Shown piece after piece: positions 6,793 through 16,633 of a DNA stretch of 64,000 bases. The notes under the pieces were generated by a model that saw nothing but the letters and a program-made list of their open reading frames with translations, was not told the origin of the DNA and did no database searches. Origin of the DNA: an uncultured Algibacter sp. (lineage in GTDB: Bacteria; Bacteroidota; Bacteroidia; Flavobacteriales; Flavobacteriaceae); contig NZ_CANLGU010000007.1 of NCBI RefSeq assembly GCF_947490405.1, positions 1-64,000 on the forward strand, in the 5' to 3' direction. The position numbers were made by a program, and so were the translations under genes. Position 1 is the stretch's first letter. Each line of letters opens with the position of its first letter.

Positions 6793-7902
6793 ATGAAGTC
6801 TCTTTTCTCAAAAAAAAGCTTTCCAGATTCTTACGACTCCTTAGAAAAAATCTTCAATAATACTTATAACGGTATAGCCATATTAACACTAGATGGCGAT
6901 TGGATTAAGGTTAATGATAGTTTATGTGATATGCTTGGGTATACCAATCACGAACTTTATAACATGTCGATAGATAATATTGTTTTTAGAGACGATTTGG
7001 GCGTGCATCTAAAAAAATACGAACGATTAATGCAGGGGAATATTGATAGATATCGTGTTATGCAACGTTATTTTCATAAGGATGGTTCTGTTATCTGGTT
7101 TTTAATATCGGTTTCGTTAATATCTGCAATAGATGGTAAGCCAACTCAAATGATTTGGCAATTTTCTGATATTACGAGTAGAAAGTTAAACCAAGATAAA
7201 CTCAAACTAATGCTTAGAGTAGTTAGAGAACAGAATGAAAGGCTGTCTTCATTCGCAGATATTATAACACACAATTTGCGTTCACACTCTGGGAATTTAT
7301 CAATTGTAAAAGGGTTTTTAGAGGACGAGTTCTCTTGGTTGAAGGATAACGAAAACTTTGAATTACTTACAAAAGCCATAGATAATCTTGAAGAAACCGT
7401 ATCTCATTTAACAGAAGTTGCAAAAATTAAAACTGTAGAAACCAATGCATTGGAATCTCTAAATATATACGATTATGTTGAAAAGGCTATTTATAATATA
7501 GCAGCAGTTGCAAGAAATACTGATACTGAAATTATAAATGATGTTGATGAAGGATTATCTATTAAAGGTGTACCAGCTTATGTGGATAGTATTATACTTA
7601 ATTTTTTAACTAATGCCATAAAATATAGGTCGGATAATAGAAAACCTCAAATAAAACTGACAACACAAATTGAAGGTAATTATGTTATTTTTAGAATAGC
7701 TGATAACGGGATGGGTATAGATTTAAAGATGTATGGCGACAAATTATTTCAATTATATAAAACCTTTCATACGAATAGAGATTCAATTGGACTAGGACTT
7801 TTCATAACTAAAAACCATATCGAATCTATGGGAGGTAAAGTGGAGGTAACTAGTGAAGTAGATGTTGGTACCGAATTTTGTGTGTATTTTAAAAGCGCAT
7901 AA
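6793..7902 (+). CDS. PAS-domain sensor histidine kinase (orphan)
   Basis: A soluble sensor kinase of 369 residues with no membrane segment. A PAS fold with PAC occupies about 15-135 (GIAILTLDGDWIKVNDSLCDMLGY, then GKPTQMIWQFSDIT). The phospho-acceptor region is ITHNLRSHSGNL with His160, a variant of the H box common in flavobacterial kinases. The ATP-binding domain has NFLTNAIKY (N box), DNGMGID (G1) and GLGLFITKN (G2). The ATG at 6793 is preferred over a TTG two codons earlier. No response regulator gene is adjacent, so partner and signal are unknown. A shared hairpin terminator separates it from convergent accD. Confidence 0.9.
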   Translation: MKSLFSKKSFPDSYDSLEKIFNNTYNGIAILTLDGDWIKVNDSLCDMLGYTNHELYNMSIDNIVFRDDLGVHLKKYERLMQGNIDRYRVMQRYFHKDGSVIWFLISVSLISAIDGKPTQMIWQFSDITSRKLNQDKLKLMLRVVREQNERLSSFADIITHNLRSHSGNLSIVKGFLEDEFSWLKDNENFELLTKAIDNLEETVSHLTEVAKIKTVETNALESLNIYDYVEKAIYNIAAVARNTDTEIINDVDEGLSIKGVPAYVDSIILNFLTNAIKYRSDNRKPQIKLTTQIEGNYVIFRIADNGMGIDLKMYGDKLFQLYKTFHTNRDSIGLGLFITKNHIESMGGKVEVTSEVDVGTEFCVYFKSA

Positions 7903-7905
7903 AAA

Positions 7906-7934
7906 AAGCGAGCCAAATAGCTCGCTTTTTTTTA
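7906..7934. terminator. Bidirectional terminator between histidine kinase and accD
   Basis: GCGAGC (7908-7913) and GCTCGC (7920-7925) form a 6-bp stem flanked by seven A and eight T, so it works for both convergent genes. It overlaps the last codon and stop of accD. Confidence 0.85.
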
Positions 7935-8789
7935 TTCTCGTAAAGGTTGATTCATTATTAAATCTAAATATTGATTCACTTTATCTTTTAAATCTTTTCG
8001 AAGTGTTATAAAATCTAGAAAACCATGTTCTAGAAGGAATTCTGAGGTTTGGAAACCTTCAGGCAATTCTTTACCTGTTGTGTCTCGAACAATTCTTGGG
8101 CCTGCAAATCCTATTAAAGCTCCTGGTTCGCTAATATTAATATCGCCTAACATGGCAAAGGATGCTGTTGTTCCTCCTGTTGTTGGGTCTGTACATAATG
8201 AGATATACGGTAAGCCTGCATCGGCTAATTGTGCCAATTTAACAGACGTTTTAGCGAGTTGCATTAAAGATAAGGCAGCCTCCATCATGCGAGCACCTCC
8301 TGATTTTGAAATTACCATTAATGGTAATTTCTTTTTTAAAGCATAATCTGCAGCTCTAGCAATTTTCTCTCCTACAACACTACCCATAGAGCCACCAATG
8401 AATGCAAAATCCATGCAAGCAACAACTAAATCTTTGCCTTTTGATTTTCCAACGGCTGTTCTTACAGCATCTTTTAATTTTGTTTTACTTTGCGCTGCTT
8501 TTAAACGTTCAGGATATTTTTTTGTGTCCTCAAATTTAAGAGGGTCTTTAGATTCTAAGTTGGCATCTAATTCTTTAAATTTATTATCGTCAAAAAGAAT
8601 CTCGAAATATTCTTTACTGCCAATTCTCACATGGTATCCATCTTCTGGACTTACGTAAAAATTTTGTTCTAATTCTTCGGTGTCAACAATTTTACCTGTA
8701 GGAGACTTGTACCAAAGCCCCTTGGGCGTGTCTTTTTTCTCTTCAGTTTTTGTTGTAATTCCTTTTGTTTTTCTTTTAAACCAAGACAT
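7932..8789 (-). CDS. accD: Acetyl-CoA carboxylase carboxyltransferase subunit beta
   Basis: Catalyses, with the alpha subunit AccA, transfer of the carboxyl group from carboxybiotin to acetyl-CoA, the first step of fatty acid synthesis. 285 residues, normal length. The crotonase-like core is clear: [59 protein letters not shown], and [14 protein letters not shown]. The N-terminal zinc ribbon region aligns by position but its four cysteines are missing: residues 28-50 read KSPTG...YVSPED where the family has KCxxC...VCPxC. The enzyme should still be active as the catalytic core is intact. accA is not in the window. Confidence 0.95.
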   Translation of the reverse strand: MSWFKRKTKGITTKTEEKKDTPKGLWYKSPTGKIVDTEELEQNFYVSPEDGYHVRIGSKEYFEILFDDNKFKELDANLESKDPLKFEDTKKYPERLKAAQSKTKLKDAVRTAVGKSKGKDLVVACMDFAFIGGSMGSVVGEKIARAADYALKKKLPLMVISKSGGARMMEAALSLMQLAKTSVKLAQLADAGLPYISLCTDPTTGGTTASFAMLGDINISEPGALIGFAGPRIVRDTTGKELPEGFQTSEFLLEHGFLDFITLRKDLKDKVNQYLDLIMNQPLRE

Positions 8790-8857
8790 AATGCTTTGAG
8801 ATTTTAGATTTTCAATTTACGATTTTAGACTCAAATTATCAGATGAATCGATAAATT

Positions 8858-8965
8858 GCGTTAAGGATTGAGGCATTTGTTGAAGCTCTCCCAATTTTTA
8901 TTGGGAAGCGACTGCCGAAAGCCTGACCACAAAATTAAACCTTTTTTTAATTTTGTGGTAACGCC
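8858..8965 (-). repeat. Dispersed REP-like element, copy R4 (divergent)
   Basis: On the minus strand it runs GGCGTTACCAC...GTGGTCAGGCTTTCGGC...ATGCCTCAATCCTTAACGC, the same framework as R1-R3 with terminal GCGTTA/TAACGC. The first hairpin has grown: CCACAAAATTAAA pairs with TTTAATTTTGTGG (about 8929-8958), and a second hairpin is TCCCAAT/ATTGGGA (8889-8906). The outer base pairs of the first hairpin (ACC...GGT) are preserved. It occupies most of the 291-bp gap between accD and the aldolase gene. Confidence 0.65.
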
Positions 8966-9020
8966 TAAATGATTTTATTTGATTGTGTTTTTGTAACTAT
9001 TTGTTTTTTAGAGTTATAAA

Positions 9021-9056
9021 TAAAAGAGGTTCTGTTTTAAGCAGAACCTCTTTTAT
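9021..9056 (-). terminator. Rho-independent terminator of the aldolase gene
   Basis: AAGAGGTTCTG (9024-9034) and CAGAACCTCTT (9042-9052) form a perfect 11-bp stem with a T-rich tract after it on the minus strand, 25 bp past the stop of fbaA. Confidence 0.88.
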
Positions 9057-9080
9057 TTTGTTGTAGTAAATTACTTTAAA

Positions 9081-10148
9081 CTATAGTGTATTTACATTAT
9101 TTAAATCTTCAAACGCCTTTTTTAAACGCGTAACAAATGTTTTTTCACCTTCACGTAGCCAAACACGAGGGTCGTAATATTTTTTATTTGGAACATCTTC
9201 ACCATCAGGATTTCCAATTTGAGATTTTAAATACTCTGCTTTAGTGCCCATATAATCTCTAATACCACTCATGAAAGCATATTGTAAATCGGTGTCGATA
9301 TTCATTTTAATAACTCCATAGCTAATACCTTCGCGAATTTCTTCAACAGTTGAGCCAGATCCACCATGAAATACAAAATCAATATGATTATGCTCAACGC
9401 CGTATTTTTTAGTGATATATTCTTGAGAGTTCTTTAAAATTTTTGGTGTTAATTTTACGTTTCCAGGTTTGTAAACACCATGAACGTTACCAAAGGCTGC
9501 AGCAATTGTAAATCTAGGACTTACTTTACTTAACTCTTCGTATGCATAAGCAACCTCTTCTGGTTGTGTATATAATTTGGAGTCATCAACATCTGTATTG
9601 TCTACACCATCTTCTTCACCACCAGTAATACCTAATTCTATTTCTAATGTCATGTCCATTTTAGACATTCTTTCAAGGTATTGTTTACAAATGTCTATGT
9701 TCTCTTCTATAGATTCTTCAGAAAGATCAATCATATGAGAACTGAATAACGACTTACCAGTTTCTTTATAGTGTATTTCACTAGCGTCTAATAAACCATC
9801 TATCCAAGGCAATAATTTTTTTGCGCAATGATCTGTATGTAAAATAACTGTAACACCGTAAGCTTCTGCTAATGTATGGACATGTTTTGCTCCAGCAACG
9901 GCACCAGCTATAGCAGCTTTTTGCCCATCATTACTCAATCCTTTTCCAGCATTAAACTGAGCGCCACCGTTTGAAAATTGTATGATTACAGGAGCATTTA
10001 AGTCTCTTGCGGTTTCTAAAACTCCATTTATAGTATCTGATCCTATTACATTAACTGCGGGTAGGGCATAACCGTTTGCCTTAGCATGATTAAAAATAGC
10101 TTGAACTTCGTCTCCTGTAGCTACTCCCGGTTTTATATTATGTGCCAT
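9081..10148 (-). CDS. fbaA: Class II fructose-bisphosphate aldolase
   Basis: Zinc-dependent enzyme of glycolysis and gluconeogenesis that splits or forms fructose 1,6-bisphosphate. 355 residues, as for the E. coli FbaA type. Visible motifs: ALPAVNVIGSDTINGVLE near the N-terminus, VILHTDHCAKKLLPWIDGLL (Asp and His of the active site and zinc site), LEIELGITGGEEDGVDN, AAAFGNVHGVYKPGNVKL (zinc His) and FHGGSGSTVEEIREGISYGVIKMNIDTDLQYAF (third zinc His and phosphate loop). It stands alone with its own terminator. Confidence 0.97.
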   Translation of the reverse strand: MAHNIKPGVATGDEVQAIFNHAKANGYALPAVNVIGSDTINGVLETARDLNAPVIIQFSNGGAQFNAGKGLSNDGQKAAIAGAVAGAKHVHTLAEAYGVTVILHTDHCAKKLLPWIDGLLDASEIHYKETGKSLFSSHMIDLSEESIEENIDICKQYLERMSKMDMTLEIELGITGGEEDGVDNTDVDDSKLYTQPEEVAYAYEELSKVSPRFTIAAAFGNVHGVYKPGNVKLTPKILKNSQEYITKKYGVEHNHIDFVFHGGSGSTVEEIREGISYGVIKMNIDTDLQYAFMSGIRDYMGTKAEYLKSQIGNPDGEDVPNKKYYDPRVWLREGEKTFVTRLKKAFEDLNNVNTL

Positions 10149-10279
10149 TGTATTTATTTAAAATGATTAATAATTTATTGAGAATCAAAAGTAATGATTT
10201 TTTAAGTAATTACTGGTTGTTTTTGAGTACGATACGACTAAATATGGACTAAAACGTTATAGCTGATATTGAAAAAGAC

Positions 10280-12805
10280 TTAGAATGGATAGTTGATACC
10301 TATGTTGTAAATAGCATTAGCAAAATTGTAGTCATTAAACCATCTGTTTTCATCTCTGTAAGATGGGTCGTAGGTTTTAAAGCCAACATCAAACCTGAAA
10401 ATGAAAAAACTAAAGTCGTAGCGTAATCCAAAGCCAGAACCAACAGCAATATCTTCTAGCGATTTAAAACTTGAAAATGTGGCTCTATCATCTTCAACAT
10501 TATCTAAAACATTCCATATGTTTCCAGCATCAACAAAGAGTGCACCGTTAAGGTCTCCAAAAATATTAAAGCGTTGTTCTGCACTAAAAGCAATTTTTAA
10601 ATTTGCTTCGTTGAATTCGTTTGTGGTTTCAGAGCTTCCTGGGCCAAGGTTGTAGGCTGTCCAAGCACGATTATCGTTTGGTCCTCCACCAAAGAAACTC
10701 TTCGCAAAAGGAATACTGTTTGAGTTACCATAGGGTATTGCTATGCCAAAAAATGCACGTGTTGCTAGTACATTTTTCTTTCCTAAATCCCAGTGTTTTA
10801 TATAGTCAAATTCTGTTTTTACATATTGTGAAAAAGCTACATCTAACAGCTCATAACGTCCATCATTGTCTTTTTTAAGACCTAAAATTTTTGAAGTTGT
10901 AGCTAGTAAGTTTCCTGCCAATTCAAGTTTAAAACGAAATATAGAAAAATCGTTATCAAACAGATTCGTTCTTTGGTCTTTAGTAAAACTAAAACTTGAA
11001 GATAAAATAAGGTTGTTTTCTGTTAATCTATCTTGACGTTCAGCAATGTTATTTATAGTTTGTCTTTGAGTAGATGAAATTTCGTTTGGTGTGGGATTAT
11101 CTAAGGCATAATCAATAAATGCATCAGCACCATCTGGAATATCTAAGTTCTCTGTAGTGAAACCTACATCTTTAGCAATTTGATTTAATGAGTTAAAAGA
11201 ATTATTGTAAACATTAAAATAATTGTTAGTATTTAAGTTTCTAACATATTGTACGTTAAATACATCAAGTTGGTTTGTTACTTTTTTACTTGGAAACCAG
11301 TTGTAGCTAAAATTCCCGCTTAAGGTTTGCTTGTCTAAACCAATATTTGTTTGACTTGTTGCTGCTAATCCAATACGCGTGCTTGGAGACATGTATTTAG
11401 GGATGATATTCTCAGTATAAAAAGGAGAGAAAATCCTTGGGATAGTAAGTCTTAAGTCTGCCCCAAATTCATTAATATCGAAGAAAGGGTCGTTATCTTC
11501 TCTAAGGTCATCAGAAGCTCCAATTGACGCAATTCCTGATATTTCAAGTGTTTCTGCTCCTCTAAAAACATTTCGAATTTTTAAACTTGGATTTAGTGAA
11601 AAACCAACTGTTTGAATATCACTTGTAGACACATCAGTTCTAAAACCCAAACTAAACTTTTTAAGTGGTGTTAATCTGATAGTATCTGTTAATGTGTTGT
11701 CAGGATTCTCTATATATTCAATATTTGGGTATTTAAAAGTTCTAAGCTCGTTTATATATCTATATGTTCTTGTTCTATCAATATCTCGAAAAACTTGTCC
11801 TGGAGCTATAAACATAGCATCTGTTATTGCTTTTGGACGAAAACGCATATCTCCATAACTATATATTTTGTAGCCACCATAGGAAATAGAATCTTTAAAT
11901 GGTTTGTTTCGGTTTTCAAAGGTGTAGTCTGTTATGATATTAACATCATTAATAGTATATACTTTAAAGGGTTCGCGCCTTATAGAATCTGGAGTTCTTA
12001 TTGCTCTATTTTGAATTTTCAGACTAATATTAACTTTTTTATTTGTGCCTATGGTATCCATTTCAAAAGTGATGTAATCTTGATTGAAATGATACACCCC
12101 AGAGTTTCTAAGTTCGGAAGATATTCTATCCCGCTCTTGTTCAAAGTTAGAAGTTCTATACTGTTGTCCTGCCTGTATCAGAGTGTTTTTTTTGATATTC
12201 TGATATAAAGAATCTACAATTGGTGATTTTATAGTTTCTATTATCGAATCAATTAAAAAGGCTTGTTTGGTTTCAATATTATATTTTATTTCTGCTCGTT
12301 TGTTATCTTTTTTTTCAATATCATAATTCGCTTCAACATCAAACCAACCATTGTTAATATAGTAATCTTTGATACGTCTAACCGATCGTTTGCTTTTATT
12401 TTCGCTCAGAATAACTGGAGCTTCACCAGTTTTTTTAAGCCAGTTATTAAAACCTACAGCAGATTGTTTTAGTTTGTCAACTTGTTTTTTTGAATACCTG
12501 CGGATAAATCGTGCTTTTCGTTTAGGATTTTTATTCAACCAAGCGTTAAAAAGAGAATCTCTGTTTGGTCGGGCTGTGTTGTATATGTGCAGTCTAAGCG
12601 GAACACCAGCTATTTTTCTATTTGGTTTTTGATAGAGTAAATTGTTTATGGTCTCAGTGTTATTGTTTTTACCATTAACAGTTACTGATGTTTTTGTTAG
12701 TAAATGTTCATCTTCAGTAACTCTCTTAACAACATCACAAGAGTATAAAACGATTGTGAAAAATATGAAAACTGATATTTTTGTAAGTTGTTTTTTCAAA
12801 TTCAC
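10280..12805 (-). CDS. tamL: TamL-type Omp85 outer membrane lipoprotein (translocation and assembly module)
   Basis: An 841-residue BamA/TamA-superfamily protein. The N-terminus has a signal ending LYSC with Cys23 as the lipid-anchor site, which is the hallmark of the Bacteroidota TamL form. POTRA-like segments occupy about 30-420 (FLIDSIIETIKSPIVDSLY; AITDAMFIAPGQVFRDIDRTRTYRYINELRTFKY), and the rest is a beta-barrel ending in the aromatic YNIGINYPF. The characteristic FFGGGPNDNRAW and RGYxLG-like loop segment is present near residue 705. It probably works with TamB in outer membrane protein or lipid export. The divergent rRNA methyltransferase neighbour is the usual flavobacterial context; tamB is not adjacent here. 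Confidence 0.9.
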   Translation of the reverse strand: MNLKKQLTKISVFIFFTIVLYSCDVVKRVTEDEHLLTKTSVTVNGKNNNTETINNLLYQKPNRKIAGVPLRLHIYNTARPNRDSLFNAWLNKNPKRKARFIRRYSKKQVDKLKQSAVGFNNWLKKTGEAPVILSENKSKRSVRRIKDYYINNGWFDVEANYDIEKKDNKRAEIKYNIETKQAFLIDSIIETIKSPIVDSLYQNIKKNTLIQAGQQYRTSNFEQERDRISSELRNSGVYHFNQDYITFEMDTIGTNKKVNISLKIQNRAIRTPDSIRREPFKVYTINDVNIITDYTFENRNKPFKDSISYGGYKIYSYGDMRFRPKAITDAMFIAPGQVFRDIDRTRTYRYINELRTFKYPNIEYIENPDNTLTDTIRLTPLKKFSLGFRTDVSTSDIQTVGFSLNPSLKIRNVFRGAETLEISGIASIGASDDLREDNDPFFDINEFGADLRLTIPRIFSPFYTENIIPKYMSPSTRIGLAATSQTNIGLDKQTLSGNFSYNWFPSKKVTNQLDVFNVQYVRNLNTNNYFNVYNNSFNSLNQIAKDVGFTTENLDIPDGADAFIDYALDNPTPNEISSTQRQTINNIAERQDRLTENNLILSSSFSFTKDQRTNLFDNDFSIFRFKLELAGNLLATTSKILGLKKDNDGRYELLDVAFSQYVKTEFDYIKHWDLGKKNVLATRAFFGIAIPYGNSNSIPFAKSFFGGGPNDNRAWTAYNLGPGSSETTNEFNEANLKIAFSAEQRFNIFGDLNGALFVDAGNIWNVLDNVEDDRATFSSFKSLEDIAVGSGFGLRYDFSFFIFRFDVGFKTYDPSYRDENRWFNDYNFANAIYNIGINYPF

Positions 12806-12971
12806 CCTAATTTGCTAAACGCTAATTTTTAAAAGATTGGTTTGGTTAAAAATATCCCGTTTCCAGAATCAAAAATACATTTTTTTACTCTTAAAATATA
12901 TTTAAATAAACAGTCTCTTAGCTTATCTTATCAATAATTTCTTTTCTTTATAAAAAATTAATCAAAGTTGC

Positions 12972-13691
12972 ATGCTTTCTAAAAGTCAAATCAAATTAAT
13001 AACGAGTTTAAAGCAAAAAAAATATAGACAACAACATGGTTTTTTTGTTGTTGAAGGTGTAAAAACTATAACTGAGCTTTTAAACTCTAATTTAAAGCTT
13101 CATAAGTTATATAGTACAGAGTCATTCAATATTAATGCCAAAGATGAGGTTATAATTTCAGATTCTGATTTAAAACGCATTAGTTACTTAAAAACGCCTA
13201 ACAAGGCGTTGGCTATTTTTAAAATGCCAACACAGAAATCTATTGAAAAAACAGGTTTAATTGTGGCGCTAGATGCTATTAGAGATCCAGGTAATCTGGG
13301 AACTATTATTAGGTTATGCGATTGGTTTGGAGTAAAAGAATTGGTGTGTAATATAGAGACTGTAGACTGTTATAACCCTAAAGTAATTCAAGCTACTATG
13401 GGATCCATAACACGAGTTAATGTGTCTTATGTTGATTTGGAAGTTTTTCTCAAGGAAATAGAAGTGCCAGTTTTTGGAGCCTTTATGGAAGGGCAGAATG
13501 TTTACAGTAAAGCTTTACCAGAACAAGGGGTTCTTGTAATGGGTAACGAAGCTAATGGGGTTTCAAAACAAATAGAGTCTATAGTTACTGAAAAAGTATC
13601 TATACCAAGATTTGGAGATTTGCAGGCTACAGAGAGTTTAAATGTAGCAACTGCAACAGCTATTTTGCTGAGTGAATTCAGACGACAATAA
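12972..13691 (+). CDS. TrmH/SpoU-family RNA methyltransferase
   Basis: A SAM-dependent 2'-O-ribose methyltransferase of the SPOUT class, likely acting on rRNA or tRNA. 239 residues: an N-terminal substrate-binding part (1-95) starting with a KSQIKLITSLKQKKYRQQHGFFVVEGVK segment, then the knotted catalytic domain with motif 1 DAIRDPGNLGTIIRLCDWFG, motif 2 VLVMGNEANGVS and motif 3 TESLNVATATAILLSEF. The target nucleotide cannot be told from sequence. It is divergent from tamL with 166 bp between; the 3' end is 6 bp from the convergent porT stop. Confidence 0.92.
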   Translation: MLSKSQIKLITSLKQKKYRQQHGFFVVEGVKTITELLNSNLKLHKLYSTESFNINAKDEVIISDSDLKRISYLKTPNKALAIFKMPTQKSIEKTGLIVALDAIRDPGNLGTIIRLCDWFGVKELVCNIETVDCYNPKVIQATMGSITRVNVSYVDLEVFLKEIEVPVFGAFMEGQNVYSKALPEQGVLVMGNEANGVSKQIESIVTEKVSIPRFGDLQATESLNVATATAILLSEFRRQ

Positions 13692-13697
13692 ATTGAT

Positions 13698-14429
13698 TTA
13701 TTGAAACGTAAAGTTAATAAATACGCCCCGTGTTTGCATGTTGGCAATATTGGTTGTCCAAGGGCTATTTGGATCGTTATCTCTAACCAACTCGTCGTTT
13801 ATACCAAAAAGACCACGAATTGAAGGCGTAAACTTAAAGTTATACAAGTAAAAATCTATACCAAAACCAATCTCATAAAAAAGAGAATTTCTTGTGCTTC
13901 TAAATTGTCCGTTACTATTGTCTTCAGGGTTGTCTTCGTTACTTGATAAATTTAATGCTGTAGAAAAACCACCAATAATAAACGGTTTAAAGTTATTGAT
14001 GCGCTTTGTTGAAACTTTGATGAGTAATGGAATATGAACGTAAGTAGATTTCACTTCTCTAATAAGGTCTGACGCTTTAGTGTCAGGAACACCTTGAAAC
14101 CACTCTTGGCTATAGTAGAGTTCTCTGGTTGTAATAAGCAAACCAGGTTCTAAACGTAAATCAATAAAACTATTAACACGTAAATTACCAATTAAACCAA
14201 CACTGAATCCTGGACTTTTCTTTACATAAATGTCACGCAAGTCATCATTATAATCAAAATTAAAGTCATAACTATTAATTCCTAAAAAATACCCCCAACG
14301 CAGTAAATTGTTATCAGTAGAACCTCGTCCTTGATTTGCATCATAAGTTACTTTTTCTTTTTTAAAAAGCTGAGCACTAGATGTTTCAATGATAAATAAA
14401 AATGATAATAATGCAAAAAAGTATTTCAT
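13698..14429 (-). CDS. porT: PorT family protein of the type IX secretion system
   Basis: An outer membrane beta-barrel protein required for type IX secretion and gliding in Bacteroidota. 243 residues from the ATG at 14429 (MKYFFALLSFLFIIETSSAQ), which yields a signal peptide ending at SSAQ; the longer frame to 14504 only overlaps ubiE. The mature part has repeated amphipathic beta strands (RWGYFLGINSYDFNF, FSVGLIGNLRVNSFIDLRLEPGLLIT, THVHIPLLIKVS-type segment, FIIGGFSTALN) and ends with aromatic FINFTFQ. It lies 4 bp downstream of ubiE, the conserved ubiE-porT arrangement in flavobacteria. Confidence 0.92.
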   Translation of the reverse strand: MKYFFALLSFLFIIETSSAQLFKKEKVTYDANQGRGSTDNNLLRWGYFLGINSYDFNFDYNDDLRDIYVKKSPGFSVGLIGNLRVNSFIDLRLEPGLLITTRELYYSQEWFQGVPDTKASDLIREVKSTYVHIPLLIKVSTKRINNFKPFIIGGFSTALNLSSNEDNPEDNSNGQFRSTRNSLFYEIGFGIDFYLYNFKFTPSIRGLFGINDELVRDNDPNSPWTTNIANMQTRGVFINFTFQ

Positions 14430-14433
14430 ACGA

Positions 14434-15159
14434 TTACTTAGACGATTTATAAATGGTTGCCACACCCATAGTTTGTGGAAAATCTTCAACATTAATAAAC
14501 CCAATTTTACGTAAAATATTGTTTAGAGCTTCACCATAAGGAAAAACGGAAGCCGATTCGCACAGATATTTGTACGCGCTCCTATCTTTTGAAAAGGCTT
14601 TTCCAATAAGTGGTAGTATGTTTTTGGTGTAAAAATTATAGCCTTGTTTATATGGTGTTTTTGTTGGTACTGAGGTTTCTAGAATTACAAAAGAGCCACC
14701 AGGTTTAAGTACACGGTGTATTTCTTTTAGACCATTTTCTAATGTTTCAAAATTTCTAACACCAAAGGCCACGGTTATAGCATCAAAAGTATCATCTTCA
14801 AAAGGCATGTTTTCAGAATCTCCTAAAACCATTTCAATTTTAGAGTCTAAATTCTTTTTCTTAATTTTTTCTTTACCAATTTCCAGCATGCCACTACTTA
14901 TGTCTAAACCAATAATTTTTGAGGCATTAGTTTCAGCAAGGTTTATGGCTAAATCACCTGTTCCTGTAGCAATATCTAAAATGGTATCGGGATTAAGATC
15001 TTTAACCATTTTTACTACCTTTTTACGCCATTTTATATCTATTCCAAAAGAAATTACGCGGTTTAATCCATCATAATCTTTAGAAATAGTATCAAACATT
15101 TGGGTAACCTGCTCTTTTTTACCTAAATCACTGTTTTTGTATGGTTTTACTTTTGACAA
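14434..15159 (-). CDS. ubiE: Demethylmenaquinone methyltransferase
   Basis: Last step of menaquinone synthesis: SAM-dependent C-methylation of demethylmenaquinone. 241 residues, class I methyltransferase. Motif I is [11 protein letters not shown]; family segments are [25 protein letters not shown] near the N-terminus, [19 protein letters not shown] and [18 protein letters not shown]. Bacteroidota respire with menaquinone, so the 'Ubi' name refers to the family only. Upstream of porT in one transcription unit; divergent from trkA. Confidence 0.95.
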   Translation of the reverse strand: MSKVKPYKNSDLGKKEQVTQMFDTISKDYDGLNRVISFGIDIKWRKKVVKMVKDLNPDTILDIATGTGDLAINLAETNASKIIGLDISSGMLEIGKEKIKKKNLDSKIEMVLGDSENMPFEDDTFDAITVAFGVRNFETLENGLKEIHRVLKPGGSFVILETSVPTKTPYKQGYNFYTKNILPLIGKAFSKDRSAYKYLCESASVFPYGEALNNILRKIGFINVEDFPQTMGVATIYKSSK

Positions 15160-15230
15160 ATTCGAAATTTTTTGGCAAATATAAGCTAATATGAAAGCAA
15201 TACATAAAGCTATTCTAAATTAATTCCATG

Positions 15231-15258
15231 TTCAAATATCTAATTTGTAGTATATTTG
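15231..15258 (+). promoter_or_regulatory. Candidate Bacteroidota promoter of trkAH
   Basis: TATATTTG (15251-15258) fits the -7 element TAnnTTTG; TTC at 15231-15233, 17 bp upstream, is one mismatch from the -33 element TTG. It lies 26 bp before the trkA start codon. Confidence 0.45.
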
Positions 15259-15283
15259 TTCTACTTTTTATGAATAAAGAAAA

Positions 15284-16633
15284 ATGAAAATAATAATTGC
15301 TGGTGCAGGTGAAGTAGGGTTTCATTTAGCAAAATTATTGTCTTACGAATCGCAAGAGATTACCTTAATTGATATAGACAAGGAAAGTTTAGCATACGCA
15401 GATACGCATTTAGATATAAAAGTTATAAGAGGCGATGCTACATCTATAGCTATTTTAAAAGAGGGACATGTAGATAATTGTGATTTGTTTATTGCTGTTA
15501 CAGCAAGTGAAACAATTAATATTACGGCTTGTGTTTTAGCTAAACAACTCGGAGCAAAAAAGACTATTGCTAGAATTACTAATACAGAGTTTATTAGTCA
15601 TAAAGATGAAGTAGGCTTTACAAAATTTGGTATTGATGAGTTGATTTCGCCAGAGTCTCTAGCAGCATCAGAGATTGAATTGTCTTTAAAACAGTCTTCC
15701 TTTAATGATACTTACGAATTTGAAGATGGTGCTTTAACCATGGTAGGTTTAACATTGTCTAGTTCTGCTTCTTTTGTTGGAAAAACTGTTAAAGAAGCTG
15801 CTAAAATTTTTCCAGAAATACACTTTATACCTATCGCTATACAACGTTTTGGAACCCAATACACAATTATTCCAAGAGGCGATACCAAATTTAGAAGAGG
15901 CGATAATGTAGTATTTATTACTTCTGAAGGTGGTGCTGAGGAGCTTTGTACAATGACAGGTAAATCTAATAGTGAGATTAAAAATGTCATGATTTTGGGC
16001 GGAAGTGAAATTGGTTATAAATCCGCTAGAGATTTGAGTGATAAAGGGTTTAATGTTAAACTTTTTGAAGCTAATAAAGAGCGTGCTTTTGATATTGCTG
16101 ATGATTTGCCAAACGTACTTGTTATACAAAGTGATGGTAGAAATGTAGATGTTTTAGATGAAGAGAATATTGCAGATATGGATGCATTTATTGCAGTTGG
16201 AGATAACTCTGAAACCAATATTATGTCGTGTTTAATGGCTAAATCTAAAGGTGTTAAAAAGAGTGTAGCTTTAGTTGAAAATATGGATTATTTTGAACTC
16301 TCACATTCCGTAGGTATCGAAACACTCATCAATAAAAAATTATTAGCCGCAAACAATATTTTTAGATACATACGCAAGGGAGAAGTTGTTGCTATGACGA
16401 AGCTAAGTAATATGAATGCTGAGTTATTAGAGTTTGAGGTAAAGGCAACGTCATCAATCTGTAACAAATATATTAAGAAAGTAGATTTCCCAAGATCAGC
16501 TATTATTGGCGGAGTTATTAGAGATGATAAAGGAGTTATCGCTTTAGGGGATTTTAAAATTCAAGAAGGTGATAAGGTTGTAGTTTGTAGCTTATTACAA
16601 TCTATAAAAGGTGTTGAAAAACTATTCCGTTAA
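15284..16633 (+). CDS. trkA: Trk potassium uptake system NAD-binding protein TrkA
   Basis: Peripheral regulatory subunit that gates the TrkH K+ channel. 449 residues made of two RCK units: RCK_N with KIIIAGAGEVGFHLAKLL (GxGxxG nucleotide-binding loop) followed by RCK_C, then a second Rossmann unit VMILGGSEIGYKSARDL with a degenerate loop, and a second RCK_C ending in ALGDFKIQEGDKVVV. The stop overlaps the trkH start by one base (TAATG), implying translational coupling. Confidence 0.95.
   Translation: MKIIIAGAGEVGFHLAKLLSYESQEITLIDIDKESLAYADTHLDIKVIRGDATSIAILKEGHVDNCDLFIAVTASETINITACVLAKQLGAKKTIARITNTEFISHKDEVGFTKFGIDELISPESLAASEIELSLKQSSFNDTYEFEDGALTMVGLTLSSSASFVGKTVKEAAKIFPEIHFIPIAIQRFGTQYTIIPRGDTKFRRGDNVVFITSEGGAEELCTMTGKSNSEIKNVMILGGSEIGYKSARDLSDKGFNVKLFEANKERAFDIADDLPNVLVIQSDGRNVDVLDEENIADMDAFIAVGDNSETNIMSCLMAKSKGVKKSVALVENMDYFELSHSVGIETLINKKLLAANNIFRYIRKGEVVAMTKLSNMNAELLEFEVKATSSICNKYIKKVDFPRSAIIGGVIRDDKGVIALGDFKIQEGDKVVVCSLLQSIKGVEKLFR

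Noticed and set aside
11795-12208. 137-codon open frame opposite tamL
   Set aside because: Shadow of a long, well-supported gene; composition is what the complement of beta-rich coding sequence gives.
15749-16129. 126-codon and overlapping 92-codon open frames opposite trkA
   Set aside because: Both lie in antisense to conserved RCK domains and have no recognisable features.
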